Below are positions 45,332 to 57,472 of a stretch of DNA of 64,000 bases, piece by piece (the stretch's first letter is position 1; each line of letters starts with the position of its first letter). Source of the DNA: Urophycis tenuis. Lineage: Eukaryota > Chordata > Actinopteri > Gadiformes > Phycidae. The stretch spans positions 1,114,709 to 1,178,708 of the forward strand of contig JAXIVH010000014.1 in the NCBI GenBank assembly GCA_036785325.1, given 5' to 3'. Under the pieces are notes generated by a model. It was not told where the DNA came from. It was given only the letters and a program-made list of their open reading frames with translations, and did no database searches. Both the position numbers and the translations under genes were made by a program.

Positions 45332-45370
45332 GGTTTTTGTACAGGCTCCAAGCTGAACTGTACCACTGTG
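45332..45370 (-). other. 23-RSS of V, cluster F
   Basis: Heptamer 45364-45370, 23-bp spacer, nonamer 45332-45340; consensus. Confidence 0.95.
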
Positions 45371-45837
45371 GTCTGTAGCTTCACAACCACAGTAGTATGT
45401 CGCCTCATCCTCAGCTTGAACACCGTTAATCAGCAGATACTGGGTATTGTCACTACTTGTACCAGAGGAAGTAAACCGACTGGGAACACCACTGGCAGGA
45501 CTGCCTGTTGTATAAAGTAAGAACTTTGGAGGCGACCCACTCTTCTGCTGGTACCAGTACAGTGTGTAGGTAAGACTTTGAGTACAGGAGATTTTGACAT
45601 TGTCCCCTCTGTTCACAGAGAGGGTTTTCTCCTGGGTTAGAATGTAAGCCGCTTCCAAACCTGTTAACAAACACACAAGCAGATTAACAACATGCAATGA
45701 CACACTGACTTTGTGCACAACATGATACCATGGACTACATCTGTGTTGGAGATAACCTGAGATAAGGTGTGTTTGTAATGGTCACCTTGCAGGGTCAGCA
45801 CCAGAGCAGCGATGGTAGAAGCAGAAAAGGCCATCAT
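45371..45837 (-). CDS. IgL V segment with split leader, cluster F (second V subgroup)
   Basis: Leader exon 45837-45786 and V exon 45660-45371 (290 bp, like D). Mature start YILTQEKTL, CDR1 QSLTYTLY, FR2 WYQQ, KFLLYTTGS, FR3 FTSSGTSSDNTQY, germline CDR3 CGCEATD. The V framework groups with D. The CDR2/FR3 stretch TTGSPASGVPSRFTSSGT matches A instead of D (TQGS...TYSGS), which looks like a short conversion tract. Open. Confidence 0.93.
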
Positions 45838-45931
45838 GAGGTCCAAGGAGTGTGGACAGCAGACTGTGGGAGAGTAGCTGTGTGTTATCTTGACAGTACT
45901 CTGCTGTTCTGTGCTCCATTCATTCTGCTCC

Positions 45932-46040
45932 CATATAAAGAGTGCAGGGCTGATGGAGAGAAACAGCTCCACCTATTCTCTGTTTGACTGGGACTTCAAC
46001 CACCCGACCATCAGAAGCAGCCTTCCTCTGACATTTGCAT
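45932..46040 (-). promoter_or_regulatory. V promoter, cluster F
   Basis: Octamer 46033-46040; TATA-like box 45932-45940. Confidence 0.85.
45995..46019. repeat. inverted-repeat arm beside V promoter F
   Basis: Exact reverse complement of 48222-48246; the pair corresponds to the one beside cluster B and is now separated by the LTR-like insertion. Confidence 0.85.
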
Positions 46041-46222
46041 AACAGATGTGGACTCTATTCTGGTATGTTCAGGCTACTTTCATATCATCCCTCCAGGGGT
46101 TTGTTCATAAATGAATCTCTTCATGATATAGAATGAAATACATTGAGTTTTAGTTTTTAATACCGCAAGATTCAAGAAGGTGAATATTGGTAAGTGTTGG
46201 TCTTCTTTTTCAACATAGCTAT

Positions 46223-47969
46223 TGTGGTAGGGCAATGCTAGTGCCCATTGCTTCCGGTATTTATATCAGCCCGTTCTAATTGTCAGCCTATTGGTTGCCC
46301 TCAGCCAGGTGGAGATAAAAGGGTCGGGGAATAGTAGCACTGGTGATGGTGTCCGTGACCACCCCCCTTCCTGTCTGTACGACTTCCTGCTTAGCCAGGT
46401 AGGCTTGTGTTGCTAGCCGATGGCATAACTTTTTTTAGATACTCTGGGCTTGACTTGTGTCCCCCTTTCTTGTAGCCTCGTACTCGTAGCTTGCCTTCTA
46501 CCACTCGTCTCTGGGTACACAAGTGTCCCTGCCTGCTCAGGTATGTGATTTTATTGTAACATGGGGAATTGTTTTTAGATACGTTCATACTAATTAGCGC
46601 GGTTTATAGCGAGTAACTGCATTCTATCGCTGACCTCGTCATTCCAGTCTGGTATGCCTATTGTCATTTGTTAAAGTAAGTTTTAATGTTATTGTTTGGC
46701 CAGTAGCGGCTAAGCTTGAATAAATGCTGATGCAACTTATATTTGTTCAGTAAGGATCTGCGGCCTGGTTCACGTCCCTATCGGTTTGGAGTAGCCGACT
46801 CTCCTTGCGCTAGCCTGCCAGCCAGGTGAGACGTGACGTTGGTGTTGCCCTATCTAGTGCGGGTATGTAGCGCAACAATTTATAATCATTATTTATAATG
46901 CTACCTAGTTTATTAATCACAATGTACCTGCTACAGGTGTGCTGGAGGACCAATCACGTAGCTGCTGCTGTTTTGTGAGACCTTAACACATTGCATGTGT
47001 TCTTGTCTGGCTTCATTTCGAACTATCCTATCATTTACGCCTGCTTGTTTTAAACGTGTTGAGCTATATGTTTTCCTTTTCATTTGTTCGTTTCTGCTTT
47101 CTTGCGCATGTGCTTTTGCCCTGCTGAGCAATCACTGCTTGCCGCCAATGTTTTAGGGGCAGCGTGCTCGTTTTCGTTGGTGCATTGTATGCGCGAACCG
47201 CCAGTTAGTGGTTCGTAAGCTGGCCTGGTTGCATGCTTTATTTGTGCATGTTTGTTACGTTTATTTCCCTTTATTGTTTGCTTTATTGTTTGTATCCACT
47301 GTAAGAACTTTTTGTTCTTTTCATTTCTTTGGCAGGTAGGGTTGACCCCAGAGGGAGGCTAGGCACCTGGTGGTGGGCCCTCGTCACTGGGTGCTGTGTG
47401 GACAGTGTGAAGCTGTGTGTGCAGTGTTGTGCAGATATCGTGTGTGTGTGCGCAGTGTGCTGCTGGCTGTGTTTCTCTCACAAGGATAACCACTCTTGAT
47501 TGGGTGCACGTGTGGGTGGTGTCCATCCCCGGCCGCGCCGTCTGATGTTCTGCCTCCCTCAGGTAGGCCCTGCCTAGCCCCCTTGTTTTCATTTATCATA
47601 ATACCGTGCAGTACTATTTTCCAGTGTGGCTCATCCAACTTTGCATTTCTAACCTTTGTGTTTTTAGCCTTAATGACATGACAGTTGACCATTACTTAAA
47701 TAAAGATATTTTTGTACATGACTAGCCGACTTGTTTCCGGGGTTTCCTCGTTCCCGATTTCGCCTCTCCCTTCCCCTTTCCCTACATTCTCAATAAAGTT
47801 TTGTTGAACAGGAATTCACGTCTACCGCCTCGTGTATATAAACCTGTGTCTGCTATTGCGAAAATCTGAGTTCTCTTAAATAGTTCCCTGGGTGCTAGGC
47901 CCGGGGTGGCGTTGTCTGGCAACCCTAACCGAAGCATAGTACTGTCTCCCATGCCATCGCCCCGTCACA
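46223..47969. mobile_element. LTR-like insertion (1747 bp), unit 3
   Basis: Termini TGTGGTAGGG...CCCGTCACA, flanked by CTAT on both sides (46219-46222 and 47970-47973). Unit 1 has the empty site (CATAGCTATTAAAACCC near 19056). Two AATAAA signals are near 47700 and 47790. No coding domain is found. It fits a solo LTR of a family different from that in relic 1. Confidence 0.6.
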
Positions 47970-47973
47970 CTAT

Positions 47974-48548
47974 TAAAACCCTTCTAAACGGACTCAAAGC
48001 TGTGAGCCATCATGCACACCTGCAGATACTTGGAGCCCTTTTCATTTCCTCTTTCATGACATTATTTGCATGACTGCAGCTTGGGCCAAAAGTTCCATAG
48101 ATGACACCAAAGACAAGTCATTGCTGTCTTAATGTTCATTACCTGAGATGCTCATTCAATTAATTTCAAGCTTCAATTCAAGCTCAGCCAAGTCGACTGT
48201 TGTAACCAGGAGTAACCCAGGTGCTTCTGATGGTCGGGTGGTTGAAAATTGGACTAAAGGCTGAAGCAGGCTGAAATAAAAGCCCATACACTGAAAAAGC
48301 ACAATTCATCGCAAGACAAATCATTTGCTATTTGAATTGACCTTTTCAACGTGGTCACACCTGACGACACCACCAATGTAGGCTTTTAGAACCATCCAAT
48401 AAAGGAATATCTGGCCTTGGTCGATCTCAATGTGTGTTCCTCAGAGAACTGTTTAATAGAGTGGTTGTAGTAATCTAGTAGAAATCTAGTTTCTAATTTT
48501 CATTGACACATTAAAACACTGTTTTATTATATGTAGAGAAAATTAGGT
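47974..48548. other. unit 3 right arm
   Basis: Non-coding, nearly identical to 19060-19638 of unit 1; contains the second inverted-repeat arm (48222-48246). Confidence 0.55.
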
Positions 48549-48616
48549 CTCTCTCTCTCTCTCGCTCTCTCTCTCGCTCTCTCGCTCTCTCTCGCTGTCT
48601 CGCTCTCGCTCTCTCA
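48549..48616. repeat. degenerate (CT)n tract, unit 3
   Basis: Same GCTCT-interrupted tract as unit 1. Confidence 0.9.
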
Positions 48617-48642
48617 GGGAGAAAAATAAGAATATTCATAAT

Positions 48643-51363
48643 AAGCCTGACCGCTACCCGGCCCCGCATATCCAGGATTTTTCGGCGCACCTGGCGGGCA
48701 GACGCGTCTTCTCCAAGGTAGACATGGTACGGGGGTACCATCAGGTGCCGGTGCACCCAAAGGACGTCCCTAAGACGGCCGTCGTCACCCCCTTCGGGCT
48801 CTTCGAGTTTCTTCGGATGCCCTTCGGCCTGAGGAACGCGACGCAGACCTTCCAACGCCCAATGCACTCGGTGCTCCAGGACCTGCCCTTCTTCTTCGTC
48901 TACTTGCATGACATCCTTGTCGCGAGCACCACGGAAGAGCAGCACCTGTGCCACCTCCGGACCCTCTTCACGCAGCTCAGCCATCATGGGCTGATTATCA
49001 ATACGGCAAAGTGTGAGTTCGGACGGGACACCCTTGACTGTCTCGGGCACCAGGTCTCCGCAGAGGGTGTGATTCCCCTCCCCTCGAAGGTGGAAGCTGT
49101 TGCAGCCTTCCCGCGCCCCTGCACAGTCAGCGAGCTCAAGGGGTTCATCGGGATGGTGACCTTTTACTATCGTTTCCTCCGCCACATAGCTCACATCCTG
49201 CAACCGCTGTACGAGGCCCTGCAGGGCAAGACTCTGAAGCAACCGGTCGACTGGACGGCGGAACGTGTCAAGGCCTTCCAGGACACCGAGGCGGCCCTGG
49301 CCCGCGCGGCCATGTTGGCCCACCCCTCACCCTCTGCGCCCACTGCTCTCACCACGGACGCATCGGACTTTGCCGTGGGGGGCGGTGTACGAGCGGTGGG
49401 TTGGGGATGCCCGGCAGCCACTCGCGTTCTCCGGCCGCCCAGCTGTCTCCCAGAGAGCGCAGGTACAGCACCTTCGACAGGGAGCTCCTCAGGCTGTGGC
49501 TCGCGGTCAGACACTTCCGTTTTTTTACTGGAATGCCGCGAGTTTACAGCCTACGACGTGGACCGCAAGCCGCTCACACACGCCATGTCCAAGGCGGCGG
49601 AGCCGTGGTCCGACCGCCAGCAGCGCCAACTCGCCTACATATCCGAGTTCACCACGGACATCCCGCACGTGGCTGGGAAGTCCAACATGGTCGCGGATTG
49701 CCTCTCCAGGACGGTGGTCGGTGCGGTCCAGCTGGACTTGGACTGCTCCCGCATGGCTGTGGATCAGGCCACCGACCCCTCCGTCCAAGCTCTGAAGTCA
49801 TCGGACACGGGGCTGCGCCTGGAGGAGGTGCTCTTCAGTGATACGGGGGGCCACGCTCCTGTGCGACGTTTCCACGGGGCAGCCAAGACCTGTGGTCCCT
49901 GCCAACTGGAGACGCCCTGTCTTTGACTCGGTAAACGGCTTATCGCACCCGGGTAGGAAACCCTCCTCACGGCTGGTGTCAGGGAAGTTCGTCTGGCACG
50001 GGCTAAAGAGGGATGTGAGGGCCTGGGTCGACACTCGCGCTGCCTGCCAATGCGCCAAAGTGCATCGCCATGTCAAGGCCCCCCTGGTATGGTTCTCGGT
50101 GCCCGAGCGGAGGTCCGACCATGTCAACGAGGACCTGGTGGGACCCCTGCCCCCCTCGCACGGCTTCACCTACCTCTTTACCACGGTGGACAGGATGACG
50201 CGCTGGCCGGAGGCAGTCCCGCTCTCCTCAACGACAGCCCCCGACCTGGCCCGGGGCGTTCATCGCGGTGTGGGTCTCCCGTTACGGCCCTCCTGCTGAT
50301 CTCTCCTCTGACCGTGGCCCGCAGTTTACTTCAGAGCTGTGGGCGGAGGTGGCGCAGAATCTGGGGGGTCAAGCTACACCGCACCACCGCCTACCACCCG
50401 CAGGCGAACGGACTTGGTGAGCGCTTTCATCGCTCCGTGAAGGCCGCCCCTCGAGCCGGCCTCACGGACGGCAACTGGCTCGACACACTGCCGTGGGTCA
50501 TGCTGGGGCTCAGGACAGCGCCCAAAGAGGACCTCCGGTCATCGTCGGCCGAGCTGCTGTTCGGACAGCCGCTGCGGGTCCCTGGTGACTTCATCCCCAA
50601 GTGGACGGAGCCCTGGTCCGCCTCCGCTCAGCGCGTCCTCCCTGCTGGACAGCGCCAGGGGCCTTCGCCCCGGTCCCGACCACGCAGCATGGCGTCCCTG
50701 CTTCGCGGGTAGCCACGGAGCCGCAGTCGGCGGGTTCCGTTTTTCGTCCGCCACGACGACCACGGGTCTCCGCTGCGTCCTTCACTGTGATGGACCCTTC
50801 CGTGTCATCGAGGCAGGGGCCAAGAACTTCATGGTTGACGTGGCTGGTAAGCCTGAGTGTGTGTCTGTCGATCGCCTCAAACCGGCTCACTTAGACCTTG
50901 AAGTTTTTATTATTATTATTATTATTGGGGGACCTTGTGGTCTTTATTTGTCATTCCCATGTGACATGGGAACGAAATTTGTTCTCTGCATTTGACCCAT
51001 CCTATGGTACATAGGAGCAGTGGGCTGCTATGATCAGCGCCCGGGGAGCAAGTTGGGGTTCAGGGTTCAGTGTCTTGCTCAAGGACATTTCGACATGTAG
51101 ACAGTTTTGGGAGTGGGGATCACAGGGATCGAACCCCCAACCCTACGGTTAGTGGACGAACACTAACCACCCGCTCTACCCACTGAGCTACATGCCGCCC
51201 TAAGTGCCCCCTGACTCGGCCATGCCACAGCGCAGGGGCCGCCCCCGTGTCCATGCCCCCCCCTGCCACGCCGTGGACGTCCCCCCCTCCAAATCCTACG
51301 AGCCCCCGCAGCTTGCGGCCCTCCGGTCGTCGCTGCTCCCCGCACCGCTCAACAAGGGGATGT
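48643..51363 (+). pseudogene. gypsy pol remnant, unit 3
   Basis: 48724-49926 is open through RT (FSKVDMVRGYHQ keeps the first catalytic Asp; the second box is YLHD) and part of RNase H. The integrase region has DHVNEDLVGPLP, with Glu for Val after Asn, and later frames carry FGQPLRVPGDFIPKW. There are frameshifts as in the other copies plus a stop at 50710. Confidence 0.85.
50904..51200 (-). mobile_element. tRNA-derived SINE inside gypsy (unit 3)
   Basis: On the minus strand a tRNA-like head GGGCGGCATGTAGCTCAGTG has an A box (TAGCTCAGTGGGTAGAG) and B box (GGTTCGATCCC). The body ends in an AATAATAAT/A-rich tail (50904-50925). The other gypsy copies read GACCTTGAAGTGCCCCC without it, so it inserted after unit duplication. 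The flanking duplication is short (AAG). Confidence 0.8.
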
Positions 51364-51484
51364 GATGGACGAGGTCACGCCTCCGCCCGCACCCCCTGAC
51401 TTTGCCTACAGTCGTGGAGGCCGGGCCATACGCCCTCCTCGCCGCGGGGATTTTGAGTATTGAGGTGAACCCTGGGGGGGCTGG

Positions 51485-51699
51485 TGTAGTGACTACATTA
51501 TGGGTTCGTGTTCCCCTCTTACTGTGAGGGATCTAGTGGGAGGGAACGGGCTATGAGACACGGGGTCTAGGGGGACTGTTATGCTGTTGCACTGTCGTTC
51601 TTCCCACGCACTGAGAGTGATTGGTCTGCTGTGGTTTTTCAATTTAAACTAAACGTTATTGTTATGTTGCCTACGTCCTCCTTTTCCTCCGGCACTACA
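51485..51699 (+). repeat. gypsy 3' LTR, unit 3
   Basis: 215 bp, full-length. Confidence 0.92.
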
Positions 51700-53082
51700 A
51701 GAGCATACATAAGTGACAACCTCTGAATTAGTAAGAAATTCCAAAAGATCTGTAGGGAAGTTTGAACGAATGTTTGGATGTTTGAATGAGCAAATGAGAA
51801 AACAATGGAGTAGAGTAGCGCCACCAAGCTTGTATTATTATTTGACCTGTAATTATTTGTTCATTATCGGTAACCTTTCTTTCTTTACTCCACTATAGAC
51901 ATTGCAGTCACGTGACTGAGACCAGATCAGACTTAAATATGACTTAGACTTGACTATTCTTTGCACGGTGTTATACTACATTTGATCTATTTGAAGGTAG
52001 AGAACAATAACGGAGCATAGCCAATACAAAACGTCCATTCTGGAAAAGCACTTGTGGTAGCAGACTAATTGTATCTTACAGTGGATTTCTGCAGTTTACT
52101 ATTTTTCTGCACTTTTTTTAAAAATAAAAAAAGTGCACAGCAATTTTCAACACTTATGAGACTCAAACGAAACCGTTTTTAGATGAAAAAAGCATGGGGT
52201 TAATTTACACCGTAAATATGGTTTACCGCTTTGTGCCACTAGGTGGTGCTGTTTTGTGGAATAATATAGAATTAACTAAGACTTGCACAATATAATAAGC
52301 AAAACGTGACATATGATGTATGATTTTTTTTTTTAAAGACCAGGCATGAATGAGCCAAGACAACCAATTTTACCCACCCTGAAGCTCCAGAAATGTTATA
52401 CACATTATTATATATTTTAGTGAAGAGATTTTTACAAGCCTGCAGGATGAAGTTGTTCAGCCAGTCGTACAATATGTTTTAGGTGGTGATAGGCTTTGTC
52501 TCTCTGGCTAGTGCCAAAAATACAATTTAGAGCCACCACTGTAACTAATGTGGGATTAGCTTTGTGAATAATGAATTCACTATTTACTACCACTTTACTA
52601 ATGCTTCAAAGCTCGTCTAAACTGCTACGGATAGAGGAACCTGAGATGTGGCCTCAGGGTCATAAAATCTATGTATCATTTATTCAAAGTGTTCACATTT
52701 TGCGAAGCATGACATACTTTCCGCCAAAGTGCCAGTTGTATTGCTCATGTGTTGACGACAGTAGTGTGGTCTCTGTCTCCAGTAGTCCATATGGTATCAG
52801 ACACAGGTTGTTGTGGCCATAGTGGCTTACTGATGATCAAGTGGGTGTTCAGAAGGTTGCTAAACTCCAGGTTTCTGTTTTTCCTCCTATTCCATTGTGG
52901 CGCCACTGCTGCTGCAGCCTCCGACAAGGATGTCCATCGTAGAGTTTGGAGGCCGAAGGTCACAAGGCCAGCTCCCCTCACTTGGTATTTGGATAAACAG
53001 ATCAGAAGACATTGTCAGCTATGGGAGCTCAGGCCCTCAACAACAAACTCATGGAGGTGGAGCTGAAAGGCCCAGGTACGGT
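51700..53082. other. Unit 4 left arm, non-coding
   Basis: Shares with unit 1 the A/T segment ending GTGCACAGCAA (52108-52143), absent in units 2 and 3. Confidence 0.65.
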
Positions 53083-55723
53083 TTCAAGTTCAAGATTCAA
53101 GTTCAAGATTCAAGTAAACTTTATTGTCAGTTTTCATGAATGTACAGGCCATACACAAGAACCGAAATGCCGTTTCCCTCAATCCCTGGTGCAAGACAGC
53201 ATGCAATATAAATATATAAAAATATAAGTATAAAAAAATAACAATAAAAATAAAAAATACTAAGGTGGTCGCGAGTGCAATAAACAGTAAATAGAAAAAT
53301 GTGCAAATTGAGAACAGTAACAGTAAACGGTAAACAGTAAACAGTAAGAGGTGCATTATGGGGGTAATGATAGTACTAGTAATAAATAAATGAACAGTAT
53401 GGATGTTATGAACAGTATGGACAGTATAAACAGTTTTAAACAGTGTATAAAAAGTATAATCAGTACTATGAACAATAAACAGTACTATGAACAAGTTATT
53501 TAACAGTATATAAAAAGTATAAACAGTACTATGAACAGTTATTTAACACTGTATAAAAAGTATAAACAGTACTATGAACAGTTATTTAACAGATTTATAT
53601 ACGGACTAAAGTGCAAAGTGTAAAGTGTAAAGTGGCTGTGCATGGTGGAGGAGGGAGGTGGGGCTGTACCTGGTGGAAGGGGGTGATGGGGCTGTGCATG
53701 GTGGTAGGGGGTGGTGGGGCTGTGCATGATGGTAGGTGGTAGGGGTGGTGGGGCTGTGCATGGAGGTGAGCAGGGTGTGGTGGTAGATGGGTGGGGGGTT
53801 AAAGTCCAGGGGGAGAGAGGTTGTGTGCAGGTGTCCGGGGTTGAATGAGTGTGTGTGTGTGTGTTTGGGGGGGGGGGGGGGCTGGGAATGGGAGTGGTGG
53901 GAGGGGGAGAATGGGTGGAGGTTGATGTCAGCGTCCAATGTTTGTGCGGGCAGAGAGCAGAGAAAGAAGGGGGGTCAGTGCTGAGTGGGAGTTCAGCATC
54001 CTGACCGCCTGGTGGATGAAGCTGTCCTTCAGTCTGCTGGTCCTTGCCTTGAGACTCCTCATCCTCCTACCAGAGGGCAGGAGGTTGAAGAGGCAGTGAG
54101 AGGGGTGGGTGGAGTCACCCGCAATGCTGAGTGCTTTGCGGGACAGGCGTGTGTTGTAGATGTCCTGCAGGGAGGGGAGGGGAGCACCGATGATCTTCTC
54201 AGCTGCTCTCACTATGCGCTGCAGGGTCTTCCTACAGGATGCAGTGCAGCCGCCGTACCACACAGTGATGCAGCTGGTCAGGATGCTCTCGGTGGTTCCC
54301 CGGTAGAAGGAGTACATGATGGGGGCAGATGCTCTCGCTCTCCGAAGTTTGCGGAGAAAGTAGAGGCGCTGCTGAGCTTTGCCAGCCAGTGTTGTGGTGT
54401 TGCAGTTCCAGGAGAGGTCCTCAGTGAGATGCACCCCCAGGAACTTGGTGCTGCTCACTCTCTCCACAGCAGCACCGTCGATGGTCAGTGGGGGGTGCTG
54501 GACGGAGGCTCTACGGAAGTCGACAACAATCTCCTTCGTCTTCTGCACGTTGAGAGAGAGATTGTTGTCCCTGCACCACACGGCCAGCTGGCTCACCTCT
54601 TCCCTGTAGTTTGACTCATCGTTGTGGTTGATGAGTCCCACCACAGTCGTGTCATCCGCAAACTTGACGAAGAGGTTGTTGTTGAAGGATGGAGTGCAGT
54701 CGTGGGACAGCAGGGTGAAGAGAAGGGGGCTCAGCACGCATCCTTGGGGAGCCCCTGTGTTCAGCATGATTGTGTTGGATGCGTTCCTGCCGACCCTGAC
54801 TGCCTGCGGTCTTCCGGTCAGGAAGTCCAACAACCAGTTACACAGTGAGGTCTGTAGTCCTAGACAGTCCAGCTTCCTGATCAGCTGCTGAGGGATGATC
54901 GTGTTGAAGGCTGAACTAAAGTCAAGGAACAGCATCCTCACATACGAGTCCTTGGTCTCCAGGTGAGTGAGGGCTGAGTGGAGGACGGTGGAGATTGCAT
55001 CATCGGTCGACCTGTTGGCCCGATATGCAAACTGGTATGGGTCCAGTGAAGGGGGGAGGATGGATTTGATGTGTTGCATGACCAGCCGCTCGAAGCACTT
55101 CATGATGATGGGGGTCAGTGCAACGGGGCGGTAGTCGTTGAAGCAGGATGGAGAGGCCTTCTTCGGGACCGGGATGATGGTGGTGCTCTTGAAGCAAGTG
55201 GGGACAACAGCTTGGCTCAGGGAGGTGTTGAACATGTCTGTGAGGACATCTGTGAGCTCCTCTGCACATTCCTTCAGCACACGACCAGGAATGTTGTCAG
55301 GCCCTGCAGCCTTGCGAGCGTTGATCCTGGAGAGGGATCTCCTCACACTGGCTGGCGAGAGGCACAACACCTGGTCATCTGCAGGGGGTGGTGACTTCTG
55401 TGCAGGGGTGCTGTTGTCTGCTTCAAACCGTCCGAAGAAGTTGTTTAGATCGTTCAGCAGAGTGGTGTCACTGTCACAGGTCTGTGGTCGGGGTTTGTAG
55501 TCCGTGATGGTCTGTATCCCCTGCCACAGGCTCCTAGTGTCTCTGCTGTCACTGAAGTGTTCGGATATCCTGGCACTGTACTGCCTCTTAGCTAGCTTGA
55601 TGCCCCGGATCAGGTTGGCTCTCGCTGATCTCAGGCCAGCCTCAGCACCTGCTCTAAAAGCAGCATCCCGGGCTCTCAGCAAACCACGGACTTCCCCCGT
55701 CAGCCATGGTTTCTGGTTGGCCC
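53083..55723 (-). mobile_element. L2/CR1-clade LINE, 5'-truncated (copy 2)
   Basis: Same site, flanking GTACGGT/GTACTGT duplication and 5' truncation point as in unit 1, so it is the same insertion copied by segmental duplication. 3' UTR 53083-53927. Confidence 0.9.
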
Positions 55724-55745
55724 GTACTGTGATGTGGAGCTGCAA
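53928..55745 (-). pseudogene. L2 ORF2 linker and reverse transcriptase, 5'-truncated but open
   Basis: A 605-codon open frame. The first six codons (MQLHIT) come from host flank and LINE sequence starts around VRANQKPWLTGEVRGLL. The RT is intact by eye: LFLDFSSAFNTI, GAPQGCVLSPLLF, FADDTTVVG and SSTKFLGVHL are all present, and the C-terminal domain ends LSLLSARTNIGR. It lacks the endonuclease and a natural start, so it is a dead insertion with a fortuitous ATG. Unlike the unit 1 copy it keeps the four bases near 55600 and the linker frame. Confidence 0.87.
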
Positions 55746-56045
55746 GGTATGGTTGATGTGGAGCCGAATGGTATGGGTCTAGGTGGAGCTGAGGGGCCCG
55801 TTATGTTTGACGTGGTGTTGAAAAGCCCTGGTATTGGTCTAGGTGGAGCTGAGGCACCCTGGCATGGTTGATGTGGAGCTGATGGCCCTGTTATGGGCCG
55901 CGTCCTGGTGATCAGGGGGCACTTGATGGGCCGAATGGCCCATATGTTCAATTGCTAGCTGCCTGTTTATCTAAGCTTTGCATTTACTGTATTTCCAGGA
56001 GCCTCTGACCGCTAGAGGCTTCAGGGCACAAACACCCCTGAGGCC
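55724..56045. repeat. degenerate GTTGATGTGGAGCTG minisatellite (unit 4)
   Basis: As in unit 1, starting at the right-hand target-site duplication of the L2. Confidence 0.6.
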
Positions 56046-56061
56046 GTGTGTGTGTGTGTGT

Positions 56062-56094
<33 letters not shown>
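56046..56094. repeat. (GT)n microsatellite, unit 4
   Basis: GT tract with one GG interruption. Confidence 0.95.
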
Positions 56095-56095
<1 letters not shown>

Positions 56096-56305
56096 ACGCC
56101 TGCCCCTTTATCGTTTGACTGCACAGGCCGCAACACGCATGATTGAATGTAACAAGGAAGTGTTTGCAGTGGGTGGCGTAACCAAATGAACATCTGTGTG
56201 GCTCAAATGGACACATTTGCTGTGCCATAAGAGGAGAAAAGAAGGCACACGGCCACCCGCCGTGCTGTTGGTAACGTACGGGCTCCCGTAGAGGGATTCT
56301 TTCAG

Positions 56306-56580
56306 GTCAAAGTGTGCTTGCCTGCAGCTGGAGAGGGATTATCTGCAGGTCTTGTAGGCTGGGGCTGAGCTCAGGCTGGGCTTTCTCTGTCCACCCGTCA
56401 CAGTTGGGCTCTGGGGCTCCATCGACTCAGACCAGCTGCTGGAATGCGGGGCGATCGTTAGACTCTCGTCCAATCGTAGGCGTGAACTCTGGGGAGTTCA
56501 CATGCATCTGCAGAGAATGGCGATAGACTACATGAGGACTAAAGGAGATATTGATTTACCTTTTAGTTGTTCGGTTTCTT
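56306..56580 (+). pseudogene. possible captured exon, with in-frame TAG (unit 4)
   Basis: TAG at 56355-56357, the same stop as in unit 1. Confidence 0.3.
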
Positions 56581-56969
56581 AGTACAAACAAACACAATAC
56601 AGTGGAACAAGTTGTGGTTAAAGGGTTTCTCGTTGTTAAAATGACCTAGCATTAGCACATTGGCACATTCTGTCACCGTTTGTACAAAAGTTTGCATGAA
56701 TAAAGATAATGAAAATAATCAAAGGCAGAATGCAGAATTGATTACTTTTGTATACAGGGCCAAGTGAATATGTGTCCCAAATATACTGTGTGTGTGACAA
56801 ATGTGGAGCATCACTGTGATTCAGTTAATGGACATTTGCGTCTCAGTTGTGTCAAGCCTTTTTTGATATTGGTGTGACTTTAAACACAGTATAGAGACAC
56901 ACATTTTGTCCTTGTCAAAATTGATTGAAAGCATTTAAAAGACTCTGAGACATGTCATGATCAAGCTGT

Positions 56970-56975
56970 TTTATT
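56970..56975 (-). terminator. IgL cluster G polyadenylation signal
   Basis: AATAAA on the minus strand. Confidence 0.85.
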
Positions 56976-57137
56976 GAACACAGAGAAGCAGGAAACATTG
57001 TGAAGGGTTTCACTCAGCGCTGAAGCACATGATCCTGGATCTCAGGCCAACTAAGCTGCTAACAGGTTGCGTACTCTGCTCTATATTTCTCCTCATGTGG
57101 TCCTCCTGTACCGCTCCCTGTATCTTCTCTTCCTCTG

Positions 57138-57472
57138 TCAGATGGAGCACTGCTGGCTGCTCACACTCCTGCTCAGTGGGCTGCTGAGAGCAGAGTGGCT
57201 CACGTGGCAGGTGAAGGTGTGTCCTGAGCGCCACCTTGTGGAGGGCAGCGTGAGGACGCTGCTGAGGGTGTAGCTTCCACCAGGCTGCCGCCGGGCCACG
57301 CCCGTCTGGACCTCCTCGCCCCCCACAGAGGCTCCGTCCTCGGTCCAGGACAGGGTGGCCCCGGCCGGGTGGAAGCCCTTAACCAGGCACACCAGGGCGG
57401 GACCCCCGAGCCCCGGGAGGGAAGGCTGGGGGGACACCATCAGCTCCAGACTGGGGGGAGACGGGGAACCAG
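57138..57472 (-). CDS. Ig light-chain constant exon, cluster G
   Basis: 335 bp, open. SPS at residues 3-5 with VARRQPGGS, the most common combination in the array. Both domain cysteines, the core Trp and QQCSI are present. The following J-C intron is almost identical to that of cluster E, although G lies in another unit. Confidence 0.93.

Larger units (their letters stand above)
41428..51699. repeat. Tandem duplication unit 3 (IgL cluster F)
   Basis: Shortest unit: left arm without L2, a single cluster, an LTR-like insertion in the right arm, and a 5'-truncated gypsy copy with a SINE inside. Confidence 0.85.
48643..51699 (+). mobile_element. Ty3/gypsy element, 5'-truncated (unit 3)
   Basis: Begins at the same breakpoint and filler (AAGAATATTCATAAT) as unit 1 and ends with a complete 3' LTR. 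It carries a SINE at 50904-51200 but no hAT insertion. Confidence 0.9.

Noticed and set aside
51130..51200. Functional tRNA gene (A and B boxes)
   Set aside because: The anticodon arm and acceptor pairing are not convincing and a SINE body with AAT tail follows.
53928..55745. Host gene with a 605-residue protein
   Set aside because: It is LINE reverse transcriptase; the first six codons come from flanking repeat DNA and the same insertion is frameshifted in unit 1.
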